DNA of 64,000 nucleotides from an uncultured Christensenellaceae bacterium (GTDB lineage: Bacteria; Bacillota; Clostridia; Christensenellales; Aristaeellaceae), in contig CAJOJQ010000014.1 of the NCBI GenBank assembly GCA_905234985.1, positions 62,001 to 126,000 on the forward strand. The letters run 5' to 3'. Below are positions 15,751-24,172 of the stretch, one piece after another. The position numbers were made by a program, and so were the translations under genes. Every line of letters starts with the position of its first letter. Within the stretch, counting starts at the first letter, position 1. The notes under the pieces were generated by a model. That model saw only the letters and a program-made list of their open reading frames with translations. It was not told the DNA's origin and did not search any database.

Positions 15751-16986
15751 ATGTACATTACCCCCACTCTTCTGCAAAAATACGCCGAGCTGATCGTCCG
15801 CACGGGGGCCAACGTGCAGCCGGGCCAGGTGGTGCAATTGGCTGTTTCCGTGGAACAGCACGCGTTTGCCGCCCTGATGATCGAAGAATGCTACAAGGCC
15901 GGGGCGAAAAAGGTGAACGTGGATTGGCTGTACGACGCCCAGAGCCGGCTGAATTACCAGTACGCCGCCCAGGACGTGCTTTCCCAAGTGCTGCCCTGGG
16001 AGGAAGCCAAGATGAAGCAGATGGTGGAGGATCTGCCCTGCCGCATCTTCATCGCCTCGGACGACCCGGACGCCATGAACGGCATCGACCCCCAGAAGCT
16101 GTCCGCCGTGGCCCAGAGCCGGTCCAAGGTCATGAAGCCTTACCGGAACGCCATCGACGGGAAGCACCAGTGGGTCATCGCGGCGTATCCCTCCGTAAAG
16201 TGGGCCAAGAAGTGTTTCCCGGCGCTTTCCGACGATCAGGCCGTGGACAGGCTGTGGGAAGCCATTCTGCGCACCGTCCGCGTGCGGGAGGATAACGATC
16301 CCGTGGCGGCCTGGAAAGCCCATACGGATTTCATTGAAGAAAAAGCCGCCTGGATGAACGCCCAGGGCTTTTCCTCCCTGCGCTACCAAAGCGCCAACGG
16401 GACTGATTTTACTGTCGACCTGATCCCCGGCGCGAAATGGGAGGGCGCTGGGGCGGTGAACACCGTCAACGGCGCGTTCTACATTCCCAACATGCCCACG
16501 GAGGAAATTTTCACCTCCCCCATGGCCGGAAAATGCGAAGGCACCCTGGTGGCCGTGAAGCCCCTTTCCTGGAACAGCCAGCTGATCGAAAACTTTTCCA
16601 TCACCTTTAAGGACGGCCGGGCCGTTTCCTGCCGCGCCGAAAAGGGCCAGGAGCTGCTGGAGAAAATGATCCGCATGGACGAAAACGCCGCCATGTTGGG
16701 CGAACTGGCCCTGGTGCCCAAGGAAAGCCCGGTGAACCAGTGCGGCTTCCTGTTCTATGAAACGCTGTTCGACGAAAACGCCTGCTGCCACGTGGCCCTT
16801 GGCATGGGCTTCAAGGAAGTGCTGCCCGGCGGCGACGATATGACCGTGGCCCAGGCCCAGGAGCAGGGTGTCAACGATTCCATCATTCACGTGGATTTTA
16901 TGATCGGCGCGGACGACCTGTCCATCGACGGCGTGCGCCCGGACGGAACTACGGAACCCATCTTCCGGAACGGAACGTGGGCGTAA
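15751..16986 (+). CDS. Aminopeptidase, peptidase family M29
   Basis: A 411-residue cytosolic metallo-aminopeptidase (AmpS/AmpT type), which removes N-terminal residues from peptides with a two-metal site. The N-terminus LLQKYAELIVRTGANVQPGQVV is a family signature. NMPTEEIFTSPMAGKCEGTL (Glu metal ligand, about residues 248-268), LGELALVP, FYETLFDENACCHVALGMGF and NDSIIHVDFMIG are the conserved metal-binding blocks. Length is normal. The SD AAGGAGG lies 8 nt before the ATG. It is monocistronic and ends at a strong terminator. Confidence 0.95.
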   Translation: MYITPTLLQKYAELIVRTGANVQPGQVVQLAVSVEQHAFAALMIEECYKAGAKKVNVDWLYDAQSRLNYQYAAQDVLSQVLPWEEAKMKQMVEDLPCRIFIASDDPDAMNGIDPQKLSAVAQSRSKVMKPYRNAIDGKHQWVIAAYPSVKWAKKCFPALSDDQAVDRLWEAILRTVRVREDNDPVAAWKAHTDFIEEKAAWMNAQGFSSLRYQSANGTDFTVDLIPGAKWEGAGAVNTVNGAFYIPNMPTEEIFTSPMAGKCEGTLVAVKPLSWNSQLIENFSITFKDGRAVSCRAEKGQELLEKMIRMDENAAMLGELALVPKESPVNQCGFLFYETLFDENACCHVALGMGFKEVLPGGDDMTVAQAQEQGVNDSIIHVDFMIGADDLSIDGVRPDGTTEPIFRNGTWA

Positions 16987-17004
16987 GAGATTTGGTTTTA
17001 TTTG

Positions 17005-17033
17005 GGACTGTCTCACGTGAGGCAGTCCTTTTA
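17005..17033 (+). terminator. Terminator of the M29 gene, CTGTCTCAC-type loop
   Basis: Stem GGACTG / CAGTCC with an inner TCTCAC-GTGAG pairing, then TTTTATC. The same inner sequence recurs in the PFOR terminator at 58105. Confidence 0.85.
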
Positions 17034-17039
17034 TCGTAC

Positions 17040-17069
17040 AAAAAAGCCGGCCCCTGTGCAGAGGCCGAC
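17040..17069 (-). terminator. Terminator for the minus-strand two-gene operon
   Basis: On the minus strand GTCGGCCTCTG and AGGGGCCGGC pair, followed by TTTTTT, 21 bp after the stop of the membrane protein gene at 17091. Confidence 0.75.
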
Positions 17070-17090
17070 AGATACGGTAAACGAACGTTG

Positions 17091-17738
17091 TCAAAACCCA
17101 AATGTCAAAAAACACGAAAGCTTTCCGTCGTGTTTTCCACATGAAGCGGTCAAAAGTTTTGCATAGGAGCATATGTTGAGAAAAGTATACGTTATTACTT
17201 GCTGTGCATTCGTTTCATTAACCCACTCTGGCGTGAAATTCAATATTTCCTTTGAATCGTAATTGATCCACCCATCGTCAGTAAAGTGAAACTTATCTTC
17301 GAGATTATAATGCTGCAATACCGTTTTTTTCAGGGTCGAATAGTCTTTGTCGTACCAAAAATTCAATGTCGCCGTCTTTTTATCATCATTCTGCCAAATA
17401 GAAAGATTTACTTTTGTTGACTCACTGTTCTGGGCATACGGCATTAAACCGTTAATTGTAATAACCAATCCTGCAAGAAATTCAACTGCATCGCGGGCAT
17501 CTTTGGGACATATCAAATCGCGTTTTTCAATAGGCATTGGTTCTTCGTCATTTTTTCCGATGCCGAAAGCCTCACGAATGCCACGATCATCGCAGATTCG
17601 ATTGAACAGCCAATAACCAAGGCCGCCAAGAAGAATGAGCAAAATCAGAGTATTCCCATTGAATCCCAAATTCGCAATTAACAACAAAAGAATGAAACTG
17701 GTAAAGAGCAACAAAACCCAATTGATTATTTTCCGCAT
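17091..17738 (-). CDS. Hypothetical membrane protein in AT-rich islet
   Basis: A 215-residue protein if started at ATG 17738 (AAAGGA 10 nt upstream); a GTG at 17771 overlapping the previous stop is an alternative. Two N-terminal transmembrane segments (IINWVLLLFTSFILLLLIANLGF and TLILLILLGGLGYWLF) precede a soluble domain of about 155 residues with KRDLICPKDARDAVEFLAGLVITING and NLSIWQNDDKKTATLNFWYDKDYSTL. I do not recognise the family. Base composition is clearly more AT-rich than the flanks, suggesting acquisition. It forms an operon with the Cys-rich protein upstream. Confidence 0.7.
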   Translation of the reverse strand: MRKIINWVLLLFTSFILLLLIANLGFNGNTLILLILLGGLGYWLFNRICDDRGIREAFGIGKNDEEPMPIEKRDLICPKDARDAVEFLAGLVITINGLMPYAQNSESTKVNLSIWQNDDKKTATLNFWYDKDYSTLKKTVLQHYNLEDKFHFTDDGWINYDSKEILNFTPEWVNETNAQQVITYTFLNICSYAKLLTASCGKHDGKLSCFLTFGF

Positions 17739-17763
17739 ATTGGCTTTTCCTTTCTGCAAATCA

Positions 17764-18219
17764 TTATTCACAGCAATACTTTTGAGCCAAGCAAGCGACC
17801 ATTTGCTTGTACGTCAAAGCCGATTCCTCATTTTTACCGTCCTTCCAAAGCATATAAGCAGGCTGGATATAGTCTTTCATTAACATATCTGCCATTTCGT
17901 TTCGCTGAACGTCCGCATCAAGCCGATCTGCGATTTTTGGGCCCAGGTTGCAATAAGCGGACAGCCATTCCATATGCTCCGGCGCGGCAAAGCTCTCCTT
18001 GACCGCGTCGTATGCTTCAAATAATTGTTCTGTCGGTTCATGCAGTATTTCGCAAATTTTAGTCAAGACTGTGCGTCCATTATACACGAACCCCCTGCAG
18101 CCATATGTATTTTGATTTGATTCTTCATACCGGCGGGAATAAGCGCACCATCTGCGTCCATAGCGGTCAACATCACTGGAACCCACCCAAACCGCGCATT
18201 CTCCACAATAGTAAGCCAT
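17764..18219 (-). CDS. Hypothetical Cys-rich protein in AT-rich islet
   Basis: A 151-residue protein when started at the ATG of MAYYCGECAVWVG, which has AGGAGTG 8 nt upstream. The N-terminal 45 residues carry CGEC, WCAYSRRY and YGCRGF, a four-Cys pattern likely to bind zinc. The rest is helical (ICEILHEPTEQLFEAYDAVKESF ... YNLGPKIADRLD-like) and ends with KYCCE. Similar small Cys-rich proteins are common as hypothetical genes in Clostridia. It is divergent from an XRE regulator and its promoter overlaps a palindromic operator, so it is probably controlled by that regulator. Confidence 0.72.
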   Translation of the reverse strand: MAYYCGECAVWVGSSDVDRYGRRWCAYSRRYEESNQNTYGCRGFVYNGRTVLTKICEILHEPTEQLFEAYDAVKESFAAPEHMEWLSAYCNLGPKIADRLDADVQRNEMADMLMKDYIQPAYMLWKDGKNEESALTYKQMVACLAQKYCCE

Positions 18220-18289
18220 TATTTTCACTCCTATAATTGTTCTCTTTTGAGCCTTCAACAACATAAGTTTGTTCAATCATTCCGGAAAA

Positions 18290-18322
18290 ATTATAGGTCA
18301 ATTTACCCTATTTGTCAATAGG
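18290..18322 (-). promoter_or_regulatory. Consensus promoter overlapped by a palindromic operator
   Basis: On the minus strand TTGACA and TATAAT are separated by exactly 17 bp. The palindrome CCTATT-TGTC-AATAGG (18307-18322) covers the -35 element. This is the layout expected for repression of the Cys-rich/membrane gene pair by the adjacent XRE protein. Confidence 0.7.
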
Positions 18323-18374
18323 TCACACCGCCATAATTTTATCATAAAGTATGGTGGCAAGAGGTGACGCCGGA

Positions 18375-18611
18375 ATGGAAGAAATGAGCCGATTGAAAGC
18401 CTTGCGGAAGGAAAGAAAGCTGACGCAAATTCAAATGCAGTTATTGACGGGTATCGACCAAAGCGATTATTCAAAAATCGAAACAGGAAAGCGGTATTAT
18501 TCGTTTGAGCAATGCAAACAAATCGCTCTGGCACTGAATACCAGTATGGATTATCTGGCAGGCTTAACCGACGAAAAAAGACCTTATCCACGGAATGAAG
18601 TAACATTCTAA
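18375..18611 (+). CDS. XRE family helix-turn-helix regulator
   Basis: A 78-residue Cro/C1-type DNA-binding protein. The helix-turn-helix is in residues 5-60: LKALRKERKLTQIQMQLLTGIDQSDYSKIETGKRYYSFEQCKQIALALNTSMDYLAGLTD. The start is ATG 18375, behind AGAGGTG; the longer track start has no better SD. It lies divergent from the AT-rich two-gene operon and shares its base composition, so the three form a small regulatory unit. Confidence 0.87.
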   Translation: MEEMSRLKALRKERKLTQIQMQLLTGIDQSDYSKIETGKRYYSFEQCKQIALALNTSMDYLAGLTDEKRPYPRNEVTF

Positions 18612-18743
18612 TAATACAAAAAACGTCTCTATCCAATAAGGACAGAGCGGAAATGAAAAAATGAGCTGAACCGTTCAGCCGGTTCGTGATTCTTCGGGCC
18701 AATTTTTCTCCGCCTGCGCATATACTTGGGCGGAGGTGAAAAC

Positions 18744-19433
18744 ATGCTGACCTTTTTGTATTGGCTGTTCAAGGACGCGATGTTTTTCTTTGGCATCGTG
18801 TCGGGCCGGGGCAGCTTTCCCCGGCCCCTGTCCCGGCAGGAGGAACAGGAAGCCATCGCCGCTATGCGGGCGGGGGACGAGGACGCCCGCCGGAAGCTGA
18901 TCGAACACAACCTGCGCCTGGTGAGCCACATCGCCCGCAAATACACCGTGCCCGGCTATACCTTGGAGGACTTGGTTTCCGTAGGTTCCCTGGGCCTGAT
19001 TAAAGCCGTGAACACCTTCAAGCCTGACGCCGGCCCCCAGCTTTCCTCCTATGCCGCCCGATGCATTGAAAATGAGATCCTGATGCTGCTGCGGGCGTCG
19101 CGGAAGCGGCGGGGGGATGTGAGCCTGTCCGACCCGGTGGGGACGGACGGGGAGGGAAACGATATTTCCTTCGCGGATATTTTGGGCACGGAGGCCGGTT
19201 TCGTGGAAGACGAGGCACTGCGGCGGGTGACGATGCGGCAGGTGCGGCGGATGGTGAAAACGCTGCCGAAAAAGGAACGGCTGGTGATCGAAATGCGCTA
19301 CGGCCTGCTGGACGGGACGGCCCATCCCCAGCATGAGGTGGCCGCCGTGCTGGGCATTTCCCGCAGCTATGTATCACGCATGGAAAAACGGGCGCTGGGA
19401 ATGCTGCGGAAGGAGCTGGAAACGGGAACCTGA
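18744..19433 (+). CDS. sigK: RNA polymerase sporulation sigma factor sigma-K
   Basis: A 229-residue sigma-70-family factor with the sigma-K hallmark N-terminus: a short hydrophobic pro-sequence (LTFLYWLFKDAMFFFGIVSGRGSFPRPLS), followed by regions 2 (NLRLVSHIARKYTVPGYTLEDLVSVGSLGLIKAVNTF) and 4 (LPKKERLVIEMRYGLLDG ... VAAVLGISRSYVSRMEKRAL). In sporulating Firmicutes sigma-K directs late mother-cell genes and is activated by removal of the pro-sequence. The gene is intact, not split by a skin-type element. The start is ATG after CGGAGGTGAAAAC. Confidence 0.92.
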   Translation: MLTFLYWLFKDAMFFFGIVSGRGSFPRPLSRQEEQEAIAAMRAGDEDARRKLIEHNLRLVSHIARKYTVPGYTLEDLVSVGSLGLIKAVNTFKPDAGPQLSSYAARCIENEILMLLRASRKRRGDVSLSDPVGTDGEGNDISFADILGTEAGFVEDEALRRVTMRQVRRMVKTLPKKERLVIEMRYGLLDGTAHPQHEVAAVLGISRSYVSRMEKRALGMLRKELETGT

Positions 19434-19518
19434 TAGATTCTCAGGGGCCTCTGCGGCCATCCCACAAGAGGAAAAATTCTTTTTGACTGATCCCCTTATT
19501 GCTTTCCCGGAAAGGGGT

Positions 19519-19563
19519 GTGGGGAAAACCGCTCTTTGGCATCCAAAGAGCGGTTTCCCCCAC
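19519..19563. repeat. GGGGAAACC/CTTTGG hairpin, copy 1
   Basis: A near-perfect inverted repeat GTGGGGAAAACCGCTCTTTGG / CAAAGAGCGGTTTCCCCCAC with a 3-4 nt loop lies between convergent sigK and the flavin reductase gene, with no T-run. A second copy with the same ends and changed but still paired middle bases is at 54160. Confidence 0.8.
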
Positions 19564-19582
19564 AAGCATTTTGCATTGAGCC

Positions 19583-20242
19583 TCAATATTCTCCCATATC
19601 TATTTTTTTCTGAATGATTCCGGCGTAATCGTGACCGGTTTTTTCGGAGATTTCGGGGTTCTGGGGATGGTGGATATTGAACAGCACGCCCTGATCGCCC
19701 GTTCTTTCGGCGAGGTACATTTCGTCGATATGCACGCCGATCACTTCCAAGCAAATGAGCGCGTGATCGTCGCCGGGCACGATTTCCTTTTCCCACTGAT
19801 ACCGGCATTCCAAATTCATGAAGCACTCGTCCACCATGGGCGCGTCCACCCAGGAGGCGGGGCGGGGGGTCAGGCCGGAGGCGGAAATTTCGTCGGCTTC
19901 CGGCTGATTGTTTTTGATGGTGGCCATGCACTTTTCAAAGCTCGCCGCCGATACGAAGTTGATTACGGCTTCCTGCTTTTCATGTAAAGTGGCGTACAGG
20001 TGGCCGTTTTTGTTCACGCTGCCTAAGATCGCGTAGAAGCCCTTGCCACGGTTGGCGCTGGTGAACGTGGCCCAGGATTGCATGCAGGCGTTGGGCAGAC
20101 CGTTCTGCTTATAGGTGGTCATCAGAAGCAGGGGCGAAGGAACGGTGGCAACAAACTCTTTCCACGAAAACCCCCACGCCTGAGATGCTTCCGCGTAGGT
20201 GCCTTTCAGGGTTTCGGGCATTTCCTTATAAGAAAATTTCAT
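19583..20242 (-). CDS. Flavin reductase-like domain protein
   Basis: A 219-residue FMN-binding split-barrel protein of the flavin reductase/high-molecular-weight rubredoxin type. FVATVPSPLLLMTTYKQNGLPNACMQSWATFTSANRGKGFYAILGSVNKNGHLYATL (residues 30-85) is the FMN-binding half, and FMNLECRYQWEKEIVPGDDHALICLEVIGVHID the second barrel half. The reaction is probably NAD(P)H-dependent flavin or quinone reduction; no partner oxygenase is nearby. The SD AGAGG lies 8 nt before the ATG. It is followed upstream (18 bp) by the permease-kinase gene on the same strand. Confidence 0.86.
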   Translation of the reverse strand: MKFSYKEMPETLKGTYAEASQAWGFSWKEFVATVPSPLLLMTTYKQNGLPNACMQSWATFTSANRGKGFYAILGSVNKNGHLYATLHEKQEAVINFVSAASFEKCMATIKNNQPEADEISASGLTPRPASWVDAPMVDECFMNLECRYQWEKEIVPGDDHALICLEVIGVHIDEMYLAERTGDQGVLFNIHHPQNPEISEKTGHDYAGIIQKKIDMGEY

Positions 20243-20260
20243 CTTGCTTTACCTCTCGCG

Positions 20261-23200
20261 TTATTCGGCGGCGCGGATCAGGCGGCGCAGGGTTTCGTAC
20301 AGGCGTTCCGGCTCCACGGGTTTGGAAAGGTGGGCGTTCATGCCCGCCTGGAGGGAGCGCTGCACGTCCTCGTCGAAGGCGTTGGCGGTGAGGGCGATGA
20401 TGGGCACGGTCTTTGCGTCGGGCCGATCCAGGGCGCGCAGGGCGCGGGCGGCCTCCAGGCCGTCCATGACCGGCATGCGCACGTCCATAAGTACCGCGTC
20501 GTAATACTTTTCGTGATGGCTTGCGAACATATCCACCGCGATCTGGCCGTTCTCCGCGTGTTCCGCCGAAATGCCTTCCATATCCAGCAGGTCGGTGAGG
20601 ATTTCGGCGTTGATTTCCATATCCTCGGCCAGCAGCACGCGCAGGCCGTTCAGGCTGCCATCCTCCGCTTCCGCCGTTTTTCCGTCGTTTTCGGCTTCAG
20701 CGGGGGCGGGCGTTTTCTCCGCCTTCGCGTCCTGGCGCTTCTTTTCCAGCACGCGCTGGGCTTCAAAGAGCAGGCTGTCCGTAAACAGGGGCTTGGACAT
20801 GATGCCGTCCACGCCGATCTTGTCGCATTCCTCCTGGATATCCTCCCAGTTGTAACCGGTGAGGATGATAACGGCGGTTTCGCCCTTGTCAAAGGCGCGG
20901 ATGGCGCGGGTGAGCGCCAGGCCGTCCATGCCGGGCATTTTGTAGTCCGTGATCACCAGATGGTAGGGCACGCCCTCCTCCCGGCGCTTGAGCACGCGGC
21001 CCAGGGCGTCCTCGCCGGTCATGACCGCGTCTGCCTTGATGCCGATATCCGCCGCCACCATTTGCGCCTGCTCGCAGGCCAGCTCGCTGTCGTCCACGAT
21101 CAGCACACGCAGGTTTTCCGGCAGTATGTGGCCGTGTTCCTGGTGTACGCTGCGGGAGGATGCTTTCAGGGTGACGGTCACGGTGAAGGTGGAGCCCTTG
21201 CCCTTTTCGCTTTCCACGGCGATATCGCCGTTCATCATGCTCACGATGTTCTTGGTGATGGCCATGCCCAGGCCCGTGCTGCCGTAGCGGTTGGAAATGT
21301 TGGAATCCTCCTGGGAAAAGGCCTCGAAAATCCTGGGCAGGTATTCCTTGCTCATGCCGATGCCTGTATCCTTGACGGTGAAGCGCAGGGTGCAGTGGCC
21401 TTCATACTGCCGGGGCTGCTCCACCGTAAAGGTGACGCTGCCGGGAACGGGGGTGAATTTCACCGCGTTGCCCAAAATATTGATGAGTACCTGCTTCAGC
21501 TTCATATCGTCGCCGATATAATAATCGTTGACGTGGCCGATGATATGGCATTCAAAGTCCAGCCCCTTTTCCACGCACTGGCTGTTGACCATCACGTTGA
21601 TCTGATCCAGGAAGGAACGGAAGCTGAATTCCTCGTTTTTCAGCACCATGCGGCCCGATTCGATGCGGCTCATATCCAGGATGTCGTTGATCAGGCCCAG
21701 CAGATGCTTGGCGCTGGAGCCGATCTTTTCCAGCTGCTCCCGGGTGTGGGGAGAGAGGCTGGGGTCCTTGAGGGCAAGGCTGTCCAGGCCGATGATGGCG
21801 TTCATGGGCGTTCTGATTTCATGGCTCATGTTGGACAGGAAGCTGGTTTTGGCGCGGCTGCTTTCCTCCGCCAGCACCTTTTCCCGCTCCAGCTGTTTTT
21901 CCCGCTTCTGCATGAGGGAATAGATACAGAACAGCATGGCCAGGGCGGCCAGGATCAAAACGGTTTGCACCAGGCTGTTGGCGGTGAGGGAATGGCCGAT
22001 CTCCTCCAGGCGTTCTTCCAGGTAGCGGCGCACGGGCTTGGTGGCGGTGGATTCGATATCCACGCCCTCCTCCCTGAGCCGTTCGGTATAATAGGTCTGA
22101 ATGGGGGTGACGGCCTGTTCAGTGGTGGCTTCGGTGGCCTGACGCATCCAGACGGTGGAGGTAAAAATGATGAGGAACAGCAGCACGATCCACGTAAAGG
22201 TGGAGCGGCCCAGCCGTCGGCCGTCGGCGTCCCTGCGGAAAGCGTACATGAAGAACACGAAGCCTAAGATGCCCCACGCGGCCAGGATCAGGTAGGATTC
22301 GGTGGAAAGCACGGTCACGTCCAGCAGGTGGGGAATGAGGAAATACAGGATAAACGCCATGGATACCGCCAGCCCCGCCCCGCCGGTGACCATGAACAGC
22401 CTGTTCTTTTCCTTCCGCGCGGCCCGGAGGGCGGAGGCGGAGGTATAGGCGTAGGCGATGGTGGCGCCCACCGTGGTCACGTCCACGATCCAGGCAACAG
22501 CCGTGCGGCCCAGGAAGGGCAGCAGCACGGAAACGGCCAGCAGAAACAGCACGGCGTTTTTGGGCGCGCGGTGCTTGTCCAGCTTGCCGAACCAGCCGGG
22601 CAGCATGTTGTCCTCCGCCAGGGCATACAGCAGGCGGCTGGAAGCGATATAATTGCCGATCAGGCCGGTGAGGATGCCCGCCAGGGCGGCCAGGCCCAGC
22701 AGCACCACGCCCACGCCGCCCAGGGCGCTTTTGGCGCCGAAGAAGGTGGGCAGCCCTTCGATGCCCTGATGATTGCTCAGACTGAAAATATAATCTGTCC
22801 AGGAGGCGCAGCCCTCGGGCAGCACGGAAACGGCCAGCAGCGCCAGCATAGCGTAGGCCGCCCCGGCGGTGATCACCGCGACGGCCAGGATGCGGAAGGT
22901 TTTCTTATGGGAAAATGTTAATTCTTCGGAGGAATGGCAGATGCTTTCAAAGCCCACGTAGGCCCAGGGGGCAAGGGCGATGATGGTGAACACGCCCGCT
23001 AAAGGTTCCTTGTCGGGGCTGTAAGCGGGGGAAAGGCTGCCCTCGCCAAAGCCGCCGTTCAGCACGGCCGCCAGGACGCACGCGGCCACGCCGCCCAGCA
23101 GCACCAGAGCCAGCACGATCTGCGTCCGTCCCGCCGAACGGCTGCGGAGACACACCGCCGCGGCAATTGCCAGGGCGGCCACAGCCAGCAGCACTTCGCC

Positions 23201-23626
23201 CATGTATACGTCAAACCCGGCGATCTGGTAATGGAAGCCAAACTGGAAGAAGGAGCCCAGCAGATTCCGCCCGATGAGGGGCAGGGCGGTGGCGTTGGCC
23301 CAGATGATGGCGACATACGTCAGGATCAGGAACCAGGCGTTGAGAAAGCCGTGGTCATAGCCGTAGATGTATTTGGTGTAGGCATACGCGCCGCCCGCTT
23401 CCGGGTATTTGTTCATCAGGAAATGATAATTGGCGGCGATGATCAGCATGATCACCGCGCCGATCCCGATGCCCAGCACCGTGCCGATGGGACCCGCGAT
23501 GGGCAGGAAGGTGTTTCCGGGCATAACAAAAGAACCCCAGCCCACGGCGCAGCCGAAAGCCAGCGCCCACGCGCCCATGGGGGACAGATGCTTTGTAAGA
23601 CCCTTCTTTTCAGCGTTGATAGACAA
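20261..23626 (-). CDS. APC-family permease fused to hybrid histidine kinase with two receiver domains
   Basis: An 1121-residue fusion. Residues 1-460 are an APC-superfamily amino acid/polyamine permease (AFGCAVGWGSFVMPGNTFLPIAGPIG, KYPEAGGAYAYTKYIYG, PWAYVGFESICHSSEE). One or two more membrane segments follow (about 470-560). Residues 585-830 are a HisKA-HATPase kinase ([18 protein letters not shown] with the phospho-His, [24 protein letters not shown]). Then come REC1 (VLIVDDSELA, ITDYKMPGMDG) and REC2 ([27 protein letters not shown]). It probably senses a transported or bound amino acid. The start is TTG with only a distant SD, so the N-terminus is uncertain by up to 16 residues. HPt and REC-GGDEF-EAL genes upstream likely receive the phosphate. 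Confidence 0.92.
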   Translation of the reverse strand: MSINAEKKGLTKHLSPMGAWALAFGCAVGWGSFVMPGNTFLPIAGPIGTVLGIGIGAVIMLIIAANYHFLMNKYPEAGGAYAYTKYIYGYDHGFLNAWFLILTYVAIIWANATALPLIGRNLLGSFFQFGFHYQIAGFDVYMGEVLLAVAALAIAAAVCLRSRSAGRTQIVLALVLLGGVAACVLAAVLNGGFGEGSLSPAYSPDKEPLAGVFTIIALAPWAYVGFESICHSSEELTFSHKKTFRILAVAVITAGAAYAMLALLAVSVLPEGCASWTDYIFSLSNHQGIEGLPTFFGAKSALGGVGVVLLGLAALAGILTGLIGNYIASSRLLYALAEDNMLPGWFGKLDKHRAPKNAVLFLLAVSVLLPFLGRTAVAWIVDVTTVGATIAYAYTSASALRAARKEKNRLFMVTGGAGLAVSMAFILYFLIPHLLDVTVLSTESYLILAAWGILGFVFFMYAFRRDADGRRLGRSTFTWIVLLFLIIFTSTVWMRQATEATTEQAVTPIQTYYTERLREEGVDIESTATKPVRRYLEERLEEIGHSLTANSLVQTVLILAALAMLFCIYSLMQKREKQLEREKVLAEESSRAKTSFLSNMSHEIRTPMNAIIGLDSLALKDPSLSPHTREQLEKIGSSAKHLLGLINDILDMSRIESGRMVLKNEEFSFRSFLDQINVMVNSQCVEKGLDFECHIIGHVNDYYIGDDMKLKQVLINILGNAVKFTPVPGSVTFTVEQPRQYEGHCTLRFTVKDTGIGMSKEYLPRIFEAFSQEDSNISNRYGSTGLGMAITKNIVSMMNGDIAVESEKGKGSTFTVTVTLKASSRSVHQEHGHILPENLRVLIVDDSELACEQAQMVAADIGIKADAVMTGEDALGRVLKRREEGVPYHLVITDYKMPGMDGLALTRAIRAFDKGETAVIILTGYNWEDIQEECDKIGVDGIMSKPLFTDSLLFEAQRVLEKKRQDAKAEKTPAPAEAENDGKTAEAEDGSLNGLRVLLAEDMEINAEILTDLLDMEGISAEHAENGQIAVDMFASHHEKYYDAVLMDVRMPVMDGLEAARALRALDRPDAKTVPIIALTANAFDEDVQRSLQAGMNAHLSKPVEPERLYETLRRLIRAAE

Positions 23627-23653
23627 GAGCGAATTTCATCCCCTTCCAAATAC

Positions 23654-23791
23654 AGGTAGGAGGTAGGAGGTAGGAGGTAGGAGGTGGGAGGTAGGAAGTA
23701 AGAGGTTGATATAGTTTGCAAAAGGAGGCGGTCAGGCGTCTTTTGACAGACAAAATAAACCTCCTACCTCCTACTTCCTACTTCCTACCTC
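23654..23791. repeat. Heptamer-armed inverted repeat, copy D (TAGGAGG class)
   Basis: The left arm has seven TAGGAGG-type 7-mers (with TGGGAGG, TAGGAAG, TAAGAGG variants) and then TTGATATAGTTTG. The right arm is CTCCTAC-type units. The interior contains AAGGAGGCGGTCAGGCGTCTTTTGACAGAC with a small hairpin. It lies 9 bp beyond the HPt stop codon and 27 bp upstream of the permease-kinase start. Confidence 0.88.
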
Positions 23792-23800
23792 ATTCAGCGT

Positions 23801-24172
23801 TTACGCTCCCGCCACGTATTCCTCAATGCCTTTGACCGTGCGCTGGTACATTTCGGCCAGGACGGCCAGCTTTTCCCGCACCTCGGCGTCGGTCATTTTC
23901 CGGGCGGAGCCGGGGCGGAATTCCTCGGTGATTTCCGCGGCGGCGCGGGAGAGGGCGTCCAAGCCCAAATTGGCGCACACGCCCTTCATGGCGTGGGCGG
24001 CTTCAAAGAGCGGGCCGGCGTCCAGGGTTTTGCCCGCCTCGGCCAGCTTTTCATAGGTGCCGCTGGCAGCCAGCTTGCGCACGTAGCGGTCAATGAGCTT
24101 ATCCATTTTCATGATTTTCTGCGCCTGTTCGTAGTTTCCGCCGATTTTCGCGTACAGCTCCTGAATGGTCAT
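23801..24172 (-). CDS. Histidine phosphotransfer (HPt) protein
   Basis: A 123-residue all-helical protein. The HPt motif is FEAAHAMKGVCANLGLDALSRAAAEIT, with the phospho-accepting His near residue 60. It would shuttle phosphate from the receiver domains of the hybrid kinases encoded around it to a terminal receiver, most simply the REC domain of the GGDEF-EAL protein, whose gene overlaps its start by 4 bp (ATGA). Confidence 0.88.
   Translation of the reverse strand: MTIQELYAKIGGNYEQAQKIMKMDKLIDRYVRKLAASGTYEKLAEAGKTLDAGPLFEAAHAMKGVCANLGLDALSRAAAEITEEFRPGSARKMTDAEVREKLAVLAEMYQRTVKGIEEYVAGA

Noticed and set aside
18617-18650. Hairpin GCTCTGTCC/GGATAGAGAC with TTTTTT on the minus strand
   Set aside because: It looks like a minus-strand terminator, but no minus-strand gene ends there; it may be chance or a relic, so it is not listed as a feature.
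18700-18743. Sigma-E/K-type promoter (CATATACT) in front of sigK
   Set aside because: The putative -10 is too close to the SD; transcription would start within the ribosome binding site.
18744-19433. Interruption of sigK by a skin-like element
   Set aside because: The coding region is continuous and of normal length; no recombinase gene is nearby.
20078-22267. 729-residue plus-strand ORF opposite the permease-kinase
   Set aside because: A shadow of the kinase and receiver codons; His/Val/Gly-rich with no domain pattern.
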